From Deinandra increscens subsp. villosa (Eukaryota; Streptophyta; Magnoliopsida; Asterales; Asteraceae): a stretch of 64,000 bases of DNA. The DNA is taken from NCBI GenBank assembly GCA_039602395.1, contig JBCNJP010000018.1, forward strand, positions 7,002,163 through 7,066,162. Direction: 5' to 3'. A program made the translations under genes and the position numbers. A model generated the notes under the pieces. That model was not told the origin of the DNA. It made no database searches and saw only the letters and a list, made by a program, of their open reading frames with translations. Below, piece by piece: positions 55,099 through 64,000 of this stretch; the stretch's first letter is position 1; the number at the start of each line of letters is the position of its first letter.

Positions 55099-58000
55099 CA
55101 ATCAAAGAAACCAGCACGAAGAATTCAGATGAGAAAGGAGTTGGAAATCAAAGAAGTTCAACTTAATCCTGAAGATCCTGAAATCAAAGTGCTGGTAGGA
55201 ACCAATATTCCTGAGGATACTGAGGAGCAGCTCGTGAGCCTCTTGAAGTCCCGAGTCACGACGTTTGTATGGAAACATGAAGACATGACAGGTATATCTA
55301 AAGATATTATTACTCATAAACTTGGTATAGATGATTCTTTCAGGCCAATACATCAGAAAAGAAGGAAGTTCGCTCCTGAGAGAAACATCATAATCCAAGA
55401 GGAAGTTGACAGGCTGCTCAAGTAAAAAATGATTAGAGAAGTTAAATACCCTCGATGGCTGGCTAATGTGGTGGTGGTCCAGAAGAAGAATGGTAAGTGG
55501 AGGGTGTGTGTAGATTACACAGACCTAAACAAAGCTTGTCCAAAAGACCCATTCCCTCTACCACACATTGATTCTATGGTGGACGCAACTGCTGGGCACG
55601 AGATGCTGACTTTTATGGATGCATCTTCGGGCTTTCAACAAATTCAAATGGAACCATCAGATCAGGAAGACACGGCCTTCATGACACCCACAGGTATTTA
55701 TTGTTATATTGCAATGCCTTTTGGTTTACGAAATGCAGGTGCCACATACCAAAGGCTAGTCAACATGATGTTTAAAGACAAACTGGGGGACACTATGGAA
55801 GTATACATAGATGATATGGTGGTGAAATCGAAAAAAGCAAAGGATCATCCTAGAGATCTTGAAGCTGCTTTTGATATATTGGACCAGTTCAATATGAAAT
55901 TAAATCCTTCCAAGTGCCATTTTGGAGTAAAGGCTGGCAAGTTCCTGGGCTTCATGGTTACTGAAAGAGGAATAGAGGCCAGCCCTGAACAGATCCAAGC
56001 GATTATAAATTTGAAATCTCCAACGAATGTCAAGGAAGTTCAAAGATTAACTGGAAGAGTAGCAGCACTTAACAGATTCATATCAAGATCATCAGAGAAG
56101 AGCAAAGAATTTTATGACATATTGAAGAAGAACAAAAAGTTTGAATGGGGTGAAAAACATGAAGCAGCTCTGAGCTCCTTGAACGAATATTTATCATCTG
56201 CTCCGCTTCTAATGCAACCAATCAAGGGCGAACCATTATCTCTCTACCTGGCAGTTTCAGGCAGCTCAGTGAGTGCTGTACTTGTGAAAGATCATAAGGG
56301 ACAACAGCATCTGGTATACTATGTAAGAAAAACATTACTAGATGCTGAAACCAGGTATTCTTATCTAGAAAAATTGATTTTAGCTCTCGTAATGGCTTCT
56401 CAAAAATTAAGACATTACTTTGAAACCCATGTTATTTACGTAAAAACTAACTATCCTATTAAGTGTGCCTTAAGAAAGCCAGAAATGTCCGGAAGAATGG
56501 CGAAATGGGCAGTTAAATTAAGTGCCTATGACATCATATATGAGCCAAGAACAGCAATCAAGTCACAAGTCCTTGCAGACTTTGTGGCTGATTTCAGCAG
56601 CGATATACTACCAGAAGTTGAACTAGAGGCCAAGCAGCTCGAGGAAACTTCAGGCAGCTGGATCCTATATACAGATGGAGCATCTAACGTTAGAGGAACA
56701 GGGTTGGGTGTGCTACTGAAATCGCCACAGGGGGACATTATCCCTCTATCTATCCATTGTGAATTCAAAGCTACTAATAATGAAGCTGAATATGAAGCTT
56801 TAATTGCAGGATTACAACTCGCTAAGGATATGGGTATCCAACACATTCAAGTTTTTATTGACTCTTTGTTATTAACTAACCAATTTAATGGAACCTATGC
56901 AGTGAAAGGCGAAAGGCTAACCAAATATTTAGACCTTGTAAAACAGTTAGCATCATCTTTTGAAAATTGCAGCATATCACAGGTACCTAGAGAAGAAAAC
57001 GCAGAAGCTGATGCTTTGGCAAATTTAGCATCATCCTTAAGGATCCCAGAAGGTGTCAAGATTCCCATAACTCACATCCTGACACCAGCAATCGAAGAAA
57101 AAGAAGTTAATGATGTCACAACAGATAAAGATCAAGAAATGATAGACTCTCAGGATCCTCAGGAATCCTGGACTTACCCTATCAGGAGATTCATCCAAGA
57201 AGGAGAAATCCCCAAAAACGAGAACTCCAGACTCTTCCGAACAAAGGTAATCCCATATTCAATAATAAATGGTATCTTATACAAGAAATCTCTTGCAGGA
57301 CCATATTTGAGATGCCTCGAGCAGCCTGAAGCACTTGCGGTGCTCCAAGATATTCACGAAGGTGATTGTGGCAATCACACTGGGGGCAGATCACTATTTT
57401 CCAAAGTATTGAGAACAGGATACTACTGGCCTACTATGAAGAGGGATGCTATGGCCTTTGTTCAGAAGTGTGATGCATGTCAGCGGCATGGCAATATCCT
57501 CCATCAGCCTGCTGAGCCGCTCCATTCAATATCATCTCCATGGCCATTTATGAAATGGGGGATGGACATAGTTGGTAAGCTGCCTGTAGCACCTGGAGGA
57601 AAAGTCTTCATGCTGGCTATGACAGACTATTTTTCTAAGTGGATTGAAGCCGAAGCTTTTGTTCAAGTTAGAGAAAAGGAAGTGATTTCCTTCATCAAAA
57701 GGAATATCTTGACAAGATTTGGAATCCCATCAGAAATAGTGTGCGACAATGGGTCTCAATTTATTGGAAAAAGGACGACAAGTTTTTGTGAAGCATGGGG
57801 CATCAAGATGGTAACTTCAACTCCCATACATCCACAAGCTAATGGCTAAGCAGAATCGAGCAATAAAATCATCATCAATAATCTCAAGAAGAAGCTAGGA
57901 GACAAGAAAGGAAAGTGGGCTGAAGAGCTACCTTTTTTATTGTGGGCTGATAGAACGACCTCCAAAAATGCTACTGGTCAAACACCATTTTCCTTAGTAT

Positions 58001-58144
58001 TTGGATCCGAAGCTGTGATACCCACTGAAATGGTGATGCCAACTGCAAGAACAAGCTGCCGGAATATTGAAGCAAACAAGCAAGAGCTCCTTGAAGATCT
58101 TGAAACAATCGATGAAATTAGAGATCTCGCAAAGTTTAGGATGG
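55099..58144 (+). pseudogene. Polymerase of the second Tat element (RT, two RNase H, partial integrase)
   Basis: In frame after the TAG. TAA at 55423 replaces a sense codon before MIREV. The RT motif is YIDDMVV (about 55803). RNase H and the second RNase H (LYTDGASNVRGTGLGVLLKSP, about 56668) are uninterrupted here, unlike in the young element, and the connection VPREENAEADALANL is intact. Integrase shows HEGDCGNH, CDACQRH, MDIVGK and CDNGSQF. TAA at 57847 replaces the Gln codon in the NGQAES block, and the sequence ends at 58144. Confidence 0.9.
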
Positions 58145-58328
58145 CATCTCAACTAACCGGAAATGGGTAGTTGATGTATAAGAATCAGTTGTAACAGTGA
58201 ATAACAACTATGTTGAGATTGATCCCAAATTACTTTCTTCTCTCAAATTCTTCTTATCCTAACATTGGTATCAGAGCCAATTTGGCTCATGATTACGGCG
58301 AGTTTGTGATTTTCGGCGACCGCGAATC

Positions 58329-59905
58329 ATGATGACGAACACACGCAATCAAGAAATTGACAAACAATTGAAAGACCACGATATATCGTTATCTCAATTG
58401 AATGTCGCAGTTGAAGAAATTCGCAATTCACAATCGGTAATGGAGTCGGCATTAGCAACTCTAGCTAACAGCTTCAAAGTGTTGGCAGAGCAGCGAACTG
58501 GTAGCATCGGTGGTAGCGGTGGATCGAGATTCAATTTCGATAAAGACAAAATAGCGCGCACGGGTGGGAGGATTAACAATCGGTTCTGTAAACTGGAATT
58601 CCCGAAGTTTGATGGGGAAGATGTTGATAGCTGGGTTTATAGGGTTGAACATTACTTTTCTATTGATGATACCCCTGAAGATTGTAAAGTGAAGTATGCT
58701 GCAATTCATCTGGAAGATAAAGCTCTACAGTGGCATCAAGCTCATTTGAAGACATGCAAGAAGACTATCAGTGATTTCTCTTGGAGGCAGTACAAGGAAG
58801 CAATTGTTCATCGCTTTGCAGATTCTTATGAAGATAGGGCCATTGAAGATTTAATATCATTGACACAAACAGGTACTCTTCGTGAGTACTGTGATTCCTT
58901 TGATTCTCTGCTCAATAAGGTGTCAATTAGTGAACAATATGCTGTGAATATTTTCTTGCATGGTTTGAATCATGATATTAGTGCACTTATTAGAATGTTG
59001 AAACCAAAAACCTCAAAGATGTCTATTCTTTAGCAAGAATTCAGGATACTTCCCTGAAACAAGTGGGACCCAATACTATTAAAATAAACCCAGCCAATTC
59101 CTCCAATACTGCAAACAAGAATATCACTTCTTCCACCACCAAACCGGTTACCCCTTTTAATGCCAATAGACTTCCATTGTTGCCTTCTCCCACTCCTGTA
59201 GCCAGTTTTCAAAAAGGCAATTTTAGGAAACAAGTACCCACTAAAGAGATAGATGAGAAGAGGGCTAGAGGGGAGTGTTTTTGGTGTTTAGAAAAAAACA
59301 CCAAAGATCATAACTACAGGAAAAGGCAACTGTATGTGATAGAGGTATAGGAGCAGTTAGAAGAAGATAACATTGAGGAGGTTATAGATCCTCAAATCTC
59401 CCTGCATGCTATTACTGGTGTTAATTCATATTCGACCATGAGAGTTACTGGTATGATTGGCTCTAAACCACTGCACATCCTAGTGGACTCAGGGTCCACT
59501 CATAACTTCTTGGATGAAAAGTTGGCTTTGAAGTTCAATTTTCCTTATAAGGAAGTTCCTGCAATGAAAGTTACTATTGCAGATGGTAGTCAACTACCTT
59601 GTGTTAAAATCTGTTCCAATTTCCAATGGGTCATGCAGGGCACATGGTTCAAAGCAGATGTGCTGCTAATTCCACTTCAAAATTATGATATGGTGTTGGG
59701 CATACAGTGGCTACAAACTTTACAAGATATTGTTTGGAATTTTCAGTCCCTCACTATGAAGTTTCAAATGGGGGGCCAATCCTTTGTGCTTAAAGGGGCC
59801 GAGTCCAATAAGGTGGGGGTTGTGTTCTATGGAAAAGATGGATCATATGTTAAACAAGCCAGGGTGTTTGGTACAAGCACAATTATTCAGTCTACAAGTT
59901 CCTAA
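58329..59905 (+). pseudogene. Gag and protease of the chromovirus
   Basis: Gag starts at 58329 with a coiled N-terminus and a core with WVYRVEHYFSID and ALQWHQAH, closing at 59031 after a frameshift in SKMSIL. A second frame from 59063 contains a degenerate knuckle (GECFWCLEKNTKDHNY), with one Cys replaced by Tyr, and a TAG at 59348. The protease motif is ILVDSGSTHNFL near 59478, followed by the VLGIQWL block. None of this could be made as one protein. Confidence 0.85.
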
Positions 59906-60095
59906 CACTGAGAGGTTTCAACATGAACCTCATGTTCCTGATGTTCCCTTAAAAGCAGTAGTAGAGTCTCTCCTAGTGGAATTTGAATATGTTTTTCAAA
60001 TTCCCAATGCTTTGCCTCCTCAAAGAGACTGTGATCATAGGATTTAGCTCAAGGATGAATCCATTACCATAAATCAGAAAGCTTACAGGTATCCA

Positions 60096-62749
60096 ATGAT
60101 GCAGAAGGATGTCATTGAGCAAATGACTGAAGAGTTATTACAATCAGGGGTGGTAAGGCCAAGTTGCAGCCCTTTTGCTTCTCCTGTTGTTTTGGTAAAG
60201 AAAAAGGACTCCACTTGGAGGATGTGTGTGGACTATAGGAGACTCAATGAAGCCATAATAAAGAACAGATATCCTATTCCACTTATAGAGGAGTTGTTGG
60301 ATGAGTTAGGAGGAGCTAGAGTTTTTTCTAAGTTGGACTTGAGGTCAGGCTATCACCAGGTAAGAATGTTTTAGGGTGATATTCCTAAGACAGCTTTCAG
60401 AACTCATAGGGGTTATTTGAGTTTGTAGTTCTTCCATTTGGACTTACAAATGCTCCAGCAACATTTCAGGCTCTTATGAACTCCACTTTCAAGAAATTGC
60501 TCAGAAGAAAGGTGCTCATATTTTTTGATGATATCTTGGTTTACAGCAAATCTGAAAATGACCATCTGCAGCCTGCAGGACTTAAGAGAGGTCTTGTTAA
60601 TAATGAGGGAAAATCAGTTGAAAGCTAAGCAATCCAAATGTACATTTGCTGGTGCTCAAGTAGAATATCTTGGTCATATTATCTCACAAAAAGGGGTGTC
60701 TACTGATTCTACAAAAATTCAAGCTGTAAGAGATTGGCCTATTCCTATGAATATTAAACAGTTAAGGGGATTTTTGGGGCTAGCTGGTTATTACAGGAGG
60801 TTCATTAGATCCTTTGGGGCTATAGCCAGACCACTTATAGACTTACTGAAGAAGGATTCTTTTATTTGGTCTCCTGCAGGCACTCATGCTTTTGATCAGT
60901 TGAAACAGGCATTGATCTCAGCCCCTGTACTAGCTCTTCCAAATTTCAAGAAGCCTTTTGTTATTGAATCTGATGCCTCTTCTACTGGTTTAGGAGCTGT
61001 CTTACTACAGGACCAGCATCCTTTAGCTTTTATTAGCAAAGCTCTTTCCCCAAGACAACAACTTCTTTCTGCCTATGAACGGGAATTGTTGGCCATTCTA
61101 ATGGCAATCAAACAGTGGCATCATTATTTGATGATGGGGCATTTTACTATCAAATTGAACAGAGAAGTCTGAAGCACTTGAATGATCAAACTATTACAAC
61201 TCCTCTGCAACAGAAATGGTTATCTAAAATGTTGGGTTACTCATTTACTATTGTCTATAATAAGGGAAGTGATAATGTAGCAGCTGATGCTCTATCCAGA
61301 GTGCCTGATGTGGCTATTTCTCAAATGTCTGTGTCTTCTATTGAACCTGTCCTCTTAAACAGAATTATTCAGAGTTGGGATTTGGATATTAATCTGCAGC
61401 AACTCATTAGCAAACTTAAGAGTGGGACAAAGGTACCTCATTTTACTTGGGATGGCTCTTTACTTAAAAAAGATCAGAGGTTATGTGTGGGTGTAGATAA
61501 TGAGCTGAGAAATGACATCATCCAATTGTGTCATTCCTCTTCTCTGGGTGGTCATTCTGGAGTTAGAGCCACTGTACACAGAATAAAGGCTATGTTTTAT
61601 TGGAGGGGTTTATCCAACCAAGTTAAAGCCTTTATTAAGATCTGTGATGTATGTCAAAGGGTGAAAAATGAGACCATAGTTGCACCTGGGTTGTTGCAAC
61701 CATTACCTATTCCAAGGAATGTCTTCACTGATGTGTCAATGAATTTTATTACAGGGCTGCCATTATCTCTTAATAAAGATGCCATTTTGGTAGTAGTTGA
61801 CAGATGTACTAAATTTGCTCATTTCATGGCCTTAAAACATCCCTATACAGCTAAGTCTGTGGCTTAAGTTTTTATGGATACAGTTTTCAACTGCATGGTT
61901 GTCCTACCTAATAGGGATCCGATTTTCTTAAGTAAGTTTTGGCAAGAATTAATGGATATGCAAGGGATTACATTGGCATTTTCTTCGGCTTACCATCCTC
62001 AGTCTGATGGTCAAACTGGAGTTCTTAATAGATTTTTGGAGAACTACTTGAGAAGTCTCACTTTGGGTAGACCACGGGACTGGTGTAGGTGGTTACCATC
62101 TGCTCAATGGTGGTACAATACTTCTTATCATTCAACTATTGGCATGACACCCTTTCAGGCCCTTTTTGGTTTTCTACCTCCTGTGATTACTCCCTTTATT
62201 CCATCTGCAACTAAGTTTGTCTCCTTACAAGAATTTTTCAAGGATAGGAAGGAGTTGACTGTTATTTTGATACATTCCTTGGCTGCTGCAAGAAATAGAA
62301 TGAAGCAGCAGCAGGATCAACACAGAACTGACAGAACTTTTGAAGTAGGAGATTGGGTTTTTCTTAGACTTCATCCTTATGTATAGAATACTTTGAGAAT
62401 TCAGAAGCATTCAAAGCTGGATCCACGATATTATGGTCCATTTCAAGTTTTAAAGAGGGTAGGAGTTGTGGCATACAAGCTGAATTTGCCCCCTAATTGT
62501 CAAATTCATCCTGTCTTCCATGTTACCTTGTTGAAGCCTGCCCATGGCATTTATAGCACTGTTTGGCCACTTCCCACTACTACTCACCCTTTGGATGAAC
62601 CATTGGCAATTGTGGAAAGGAAATTAGTACGAAAGGGTCATGGTTCTGAAGTAAAGTTTTTGGTTCATTGGAAGAATTCACCCTTGGAAGCAGCTACTTG
62701 GGAATCTGCTGATGAATTTTGTGCTAGATTCCCAGATTTTCCCATTTGA
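60096..62749 (+). pseudogene. Polymerase of the chromovirus, RT to chromodomain
   Basis: RT blocks VRPSCSPFASPVVLVKKKD and VDYRRLNE lead to a TAG at 60372 inside the SGYHQVRMF region. The catalytic motif IFFDDILVYS is near 60520 after a frame change. RNase H (IESDASSTGLGAVL) and the HHCC zinc region (CDVCQRV near 61645) follow in shifted frames. The integrase core has a TAA at 61865 and a TAG at 62384. The C-terminus (62603-62720) has a chromodomain-like segment, VERKLVRKGHGSEVKFLVHW followed by ATWE, which in this group targets integration to heterochromatin. Confidence 0.88.
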
Positions 62750-63116
62750 TAGTCTTGGGGTCAAGACTTATTTTTAAGGGGGGGGGGGGGTGTATTGTTA
62801 GGGAATGTAACTGTTGTATTAGTATAAGGATTGTTTCTGTACAAATGCAATAGTTTAGGGATCTTGTTGTAACATCTCAACTAACCGGAAATGGGTAGTT
62901 GGTGTATAAGAATCAGTTGTAAAAGTGAATAACAGCTATGTTGAGATTGATCCCAAATTACTTTCTTCTCTCAAATTCTTCTTATCCTAACAATACCATA
63001 GCTTCTTTGATATTTTACTTTAACGGTTATGGTCATATGAACGAAAATATAGCAGTTCTTAAATTATGTCATTTTATAACAATAAGAAAATGTATATGAC
63101 AGCTCAAATCAACCTA

Positions 63117-63986
63117 TTACACGGAGGAAGAGTCTAGGTACATAATGGTGGTCAAGTTCATGGGTCTCATATACTCATCTGCACCATTCATCATCTGTTC
63201 AACGATAAATCTACTCGCTCTTTCCGTCGGGTGAAACGCGTCCCAAAACACATACTTGTCTCTATCGTCACACAATAACGACCATGGTGTGCATAAACCC
63301 AGCCCGTTAAACGGTCCTTGTCCACAACATGCTGTTTTTGAGTTCTCAAATCCTGCAGACAAACAATTGATCACAAAAACTCAGAGGGGCGTTGAGCATG
63401 TGCGGAAGGTGCGACGGAACAGGACCCATCATTTTAGGGAGGCGTATTTTTTCAAATTTTATATATAATATAGTTATCGAGAACGAAATACTAGAGGATA
63501 TGAATTATGAAGGCTTGATCAATCAGTTTGCTATTAAAAATATGTCATTTTAAAATTATAATTTTCTTATGTTTATTGCTATAACTTAAACTTTTTTTTA
63601 TTTAAAAACTTTTTCTATTTGCAACTCTTTTCCGAATAAGGCCCATTTTTTATAGCTTGACCAGGGCCCTAAATCTTCAGCTCCGGCCCTGACTCAAAAT
63701 ATCGACAAGCTAGGATCGATAAAGATAGTTTACCGAATGCTTGAGGATCGGTTATGATATTATGATGCATCAGTTTGGTATTGGCTGCAATGAAAACATG
63801 TTCGCCCAATTCAGCGTTAACATCTTGAACCATTTGGACGAGTTGTGGCTCAAACAGCTCCGCTGCAGCTTGAAGATCAGCTGCACATTCACCGTTTGAA
63901 CTATGTAGGGCTAACTCGGCTGGCGCACAGCCGAGTGGTCCAGATCCCATGAGGATTGCCCTTCTAACTCCATTTTCATGCAAAAT
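63117..63986 (-). CDS. GDSL esterase/lipase, last two exons (5' part beyond the window)
   Basis: Two exons on the minus strand, 63986-63734 and 63352-63117, join GT-AG in phase. The upstream acceptor (TGTAG) is at 63987-63991, so more exons lie outside the window. The first exon begins ILHENGVRRAI and holds the SGPLGCAPAELA block, NGECA and FIAANTKLMHH. The second has CCGQGPFNGLGLCT, the catalytic Asp-His block FWDAFHPTE and the family-type C-terminus EYMRPMNLTTI, ending at a stop at 63117. These match secreted plant GDSL lipases near the LTL1/At5g33370 group, which hydrolyse acyl esters in the cell wall or cuticle. The nucleophile Ser block is not in the window. No lesion is visible. Confidence 0.92.
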
Positions 63987-64000
63987 CTACATCATAAAAA

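Larger units (their letters stand above)
51726..58144 (+). mobile_element. Second Tat-lineage gypsy element, 3'-truncated and decayed
   Basis: The left LTR, 51726-52314 (589 bp), starts TGTTGGTACAAG and ends CCAAAACA. The primer site TGGCGCCCACCGTGGGGC starts at 52318. Gag, protease, RT, two RNase H domains and most of integrase follow in one frame with several stops. The element breaks off at 58144 in the integrase C-terminus, joined directly to the LTR of the next element. Its right LTR is missing. The LTR sequence differs from that of the young element, so it is another family of the same lineage. Confidence 0.92.
58145..62992 (+). mobile_element. Decayed chromodomain-carrying gypsy element (chromovirus) with truncated 5' LTR
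   Basis: The right LTR is 62796-62992 (197 bp, TGTTAGGG...CCTAACA), or starts at 62791 if the TGTATT is included. The left copy is only its last 120 bp (58145-58264). The primer site TGGTATCAGAGC at 58266 matches initiator-Met tRNA. A run of 12 G (about 62779-62790) forms the polypurine tract. Coding parts appear in order with at least four frame changes. The short LTR, Met primer site and chromodomain suggest a Reina-type chromovirus. Confidence 0.88.

Noticed and set aside
1..64000. tRNA or rRNA genes, CRISPR arrays, bacterial operons
   Set aside because: None was seen by eye. The tRNA-like words at 58266, 39191 and 52318 are retrotransposon primer sites, not tRNA genes.

Overview
The window is nuclear DNA of a eudicot plant. 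It has intron-rich genes with GT-AG junctions, dense LTR retrotransposons of the Ty3/gypsy Tat and chromovirus types, and Mutator-like (MULE) DNA transposons. The repeat families look like those of Asteraceae, but that is inference. Nothing bacterial, organellar or CRISPR-like was seen. Layout of the left part: bases 1-11113 and 18067-29181 are two copies of one block, about 99.6% identical by eye. They are separated by a 500-N assembly gap (11114-11613) and about 6.5 kb of unique sequence. Each copy carries the tail of a solo LTR, a non-autonomous MULE, a decayed gypsy 3' end with an LTR-like segment, and the 5' part of an A36/A39-like GPI-anchored aspartic protease gene. Copy A of that gene runs into the gap. 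Copy B (24422-30659) is complete, with ten exons and 480 residues. The unique stretch 11614-16155 holds a broken Athila ORF1-like gene, a divergent pair of small genes (a Pro-rich repeat protein and a stand-alone PB1-like domain protein) around an AACGG-repeat intergenic region, strong palindromes and a degenerate tandem duplication. The 3,013-bp solo LTR (16156-19168) follows. Right part: a small minus-strand gene (31196-32664) encodes a U11/U12-20K-like zinc-finger protein. Immediately upstream of it starts a 17-kb MULE bounded by about 210-bp inverted repeats (32777-49709). It carries a GRF zinc-finger gene and a MuDR-type transposase pseudogene with a PB1-like N-terminus. Two retrotransposons of one Tat family have inserted into it: a solo LTR (33673-34610, duplication CTGAC) and a very young full-length element (38301-49166, duplication AAACT, LTRs differing at one noticed site) that splits the transposase's PB1-like domain. 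Next come a minisatellite region, a second 3'-truncated Tat element (51726-58144), a decayed chromovirus (58145-62992), and the last two exons of a GDSL esterase/lipase (63117-63986, minus strand). Most notable observations: (1) both Tat elements separate Gag-protease from polymerase by an in-frame TAG followed by CAATTA or CAATCA, matching the leaky UAG-CARYYA readthrough context; (2) the young Tat element carries a spliced, apparently intact 505-residue antisense gene; (3) the 8-mer CCCAGGAT is repeated about 20 times through that same element, where roughly 0.3 would be expected by chance. These suggest an element with its own expression control and possibly a self-recognition code. The link between the motif and the antisense protein is speculation.
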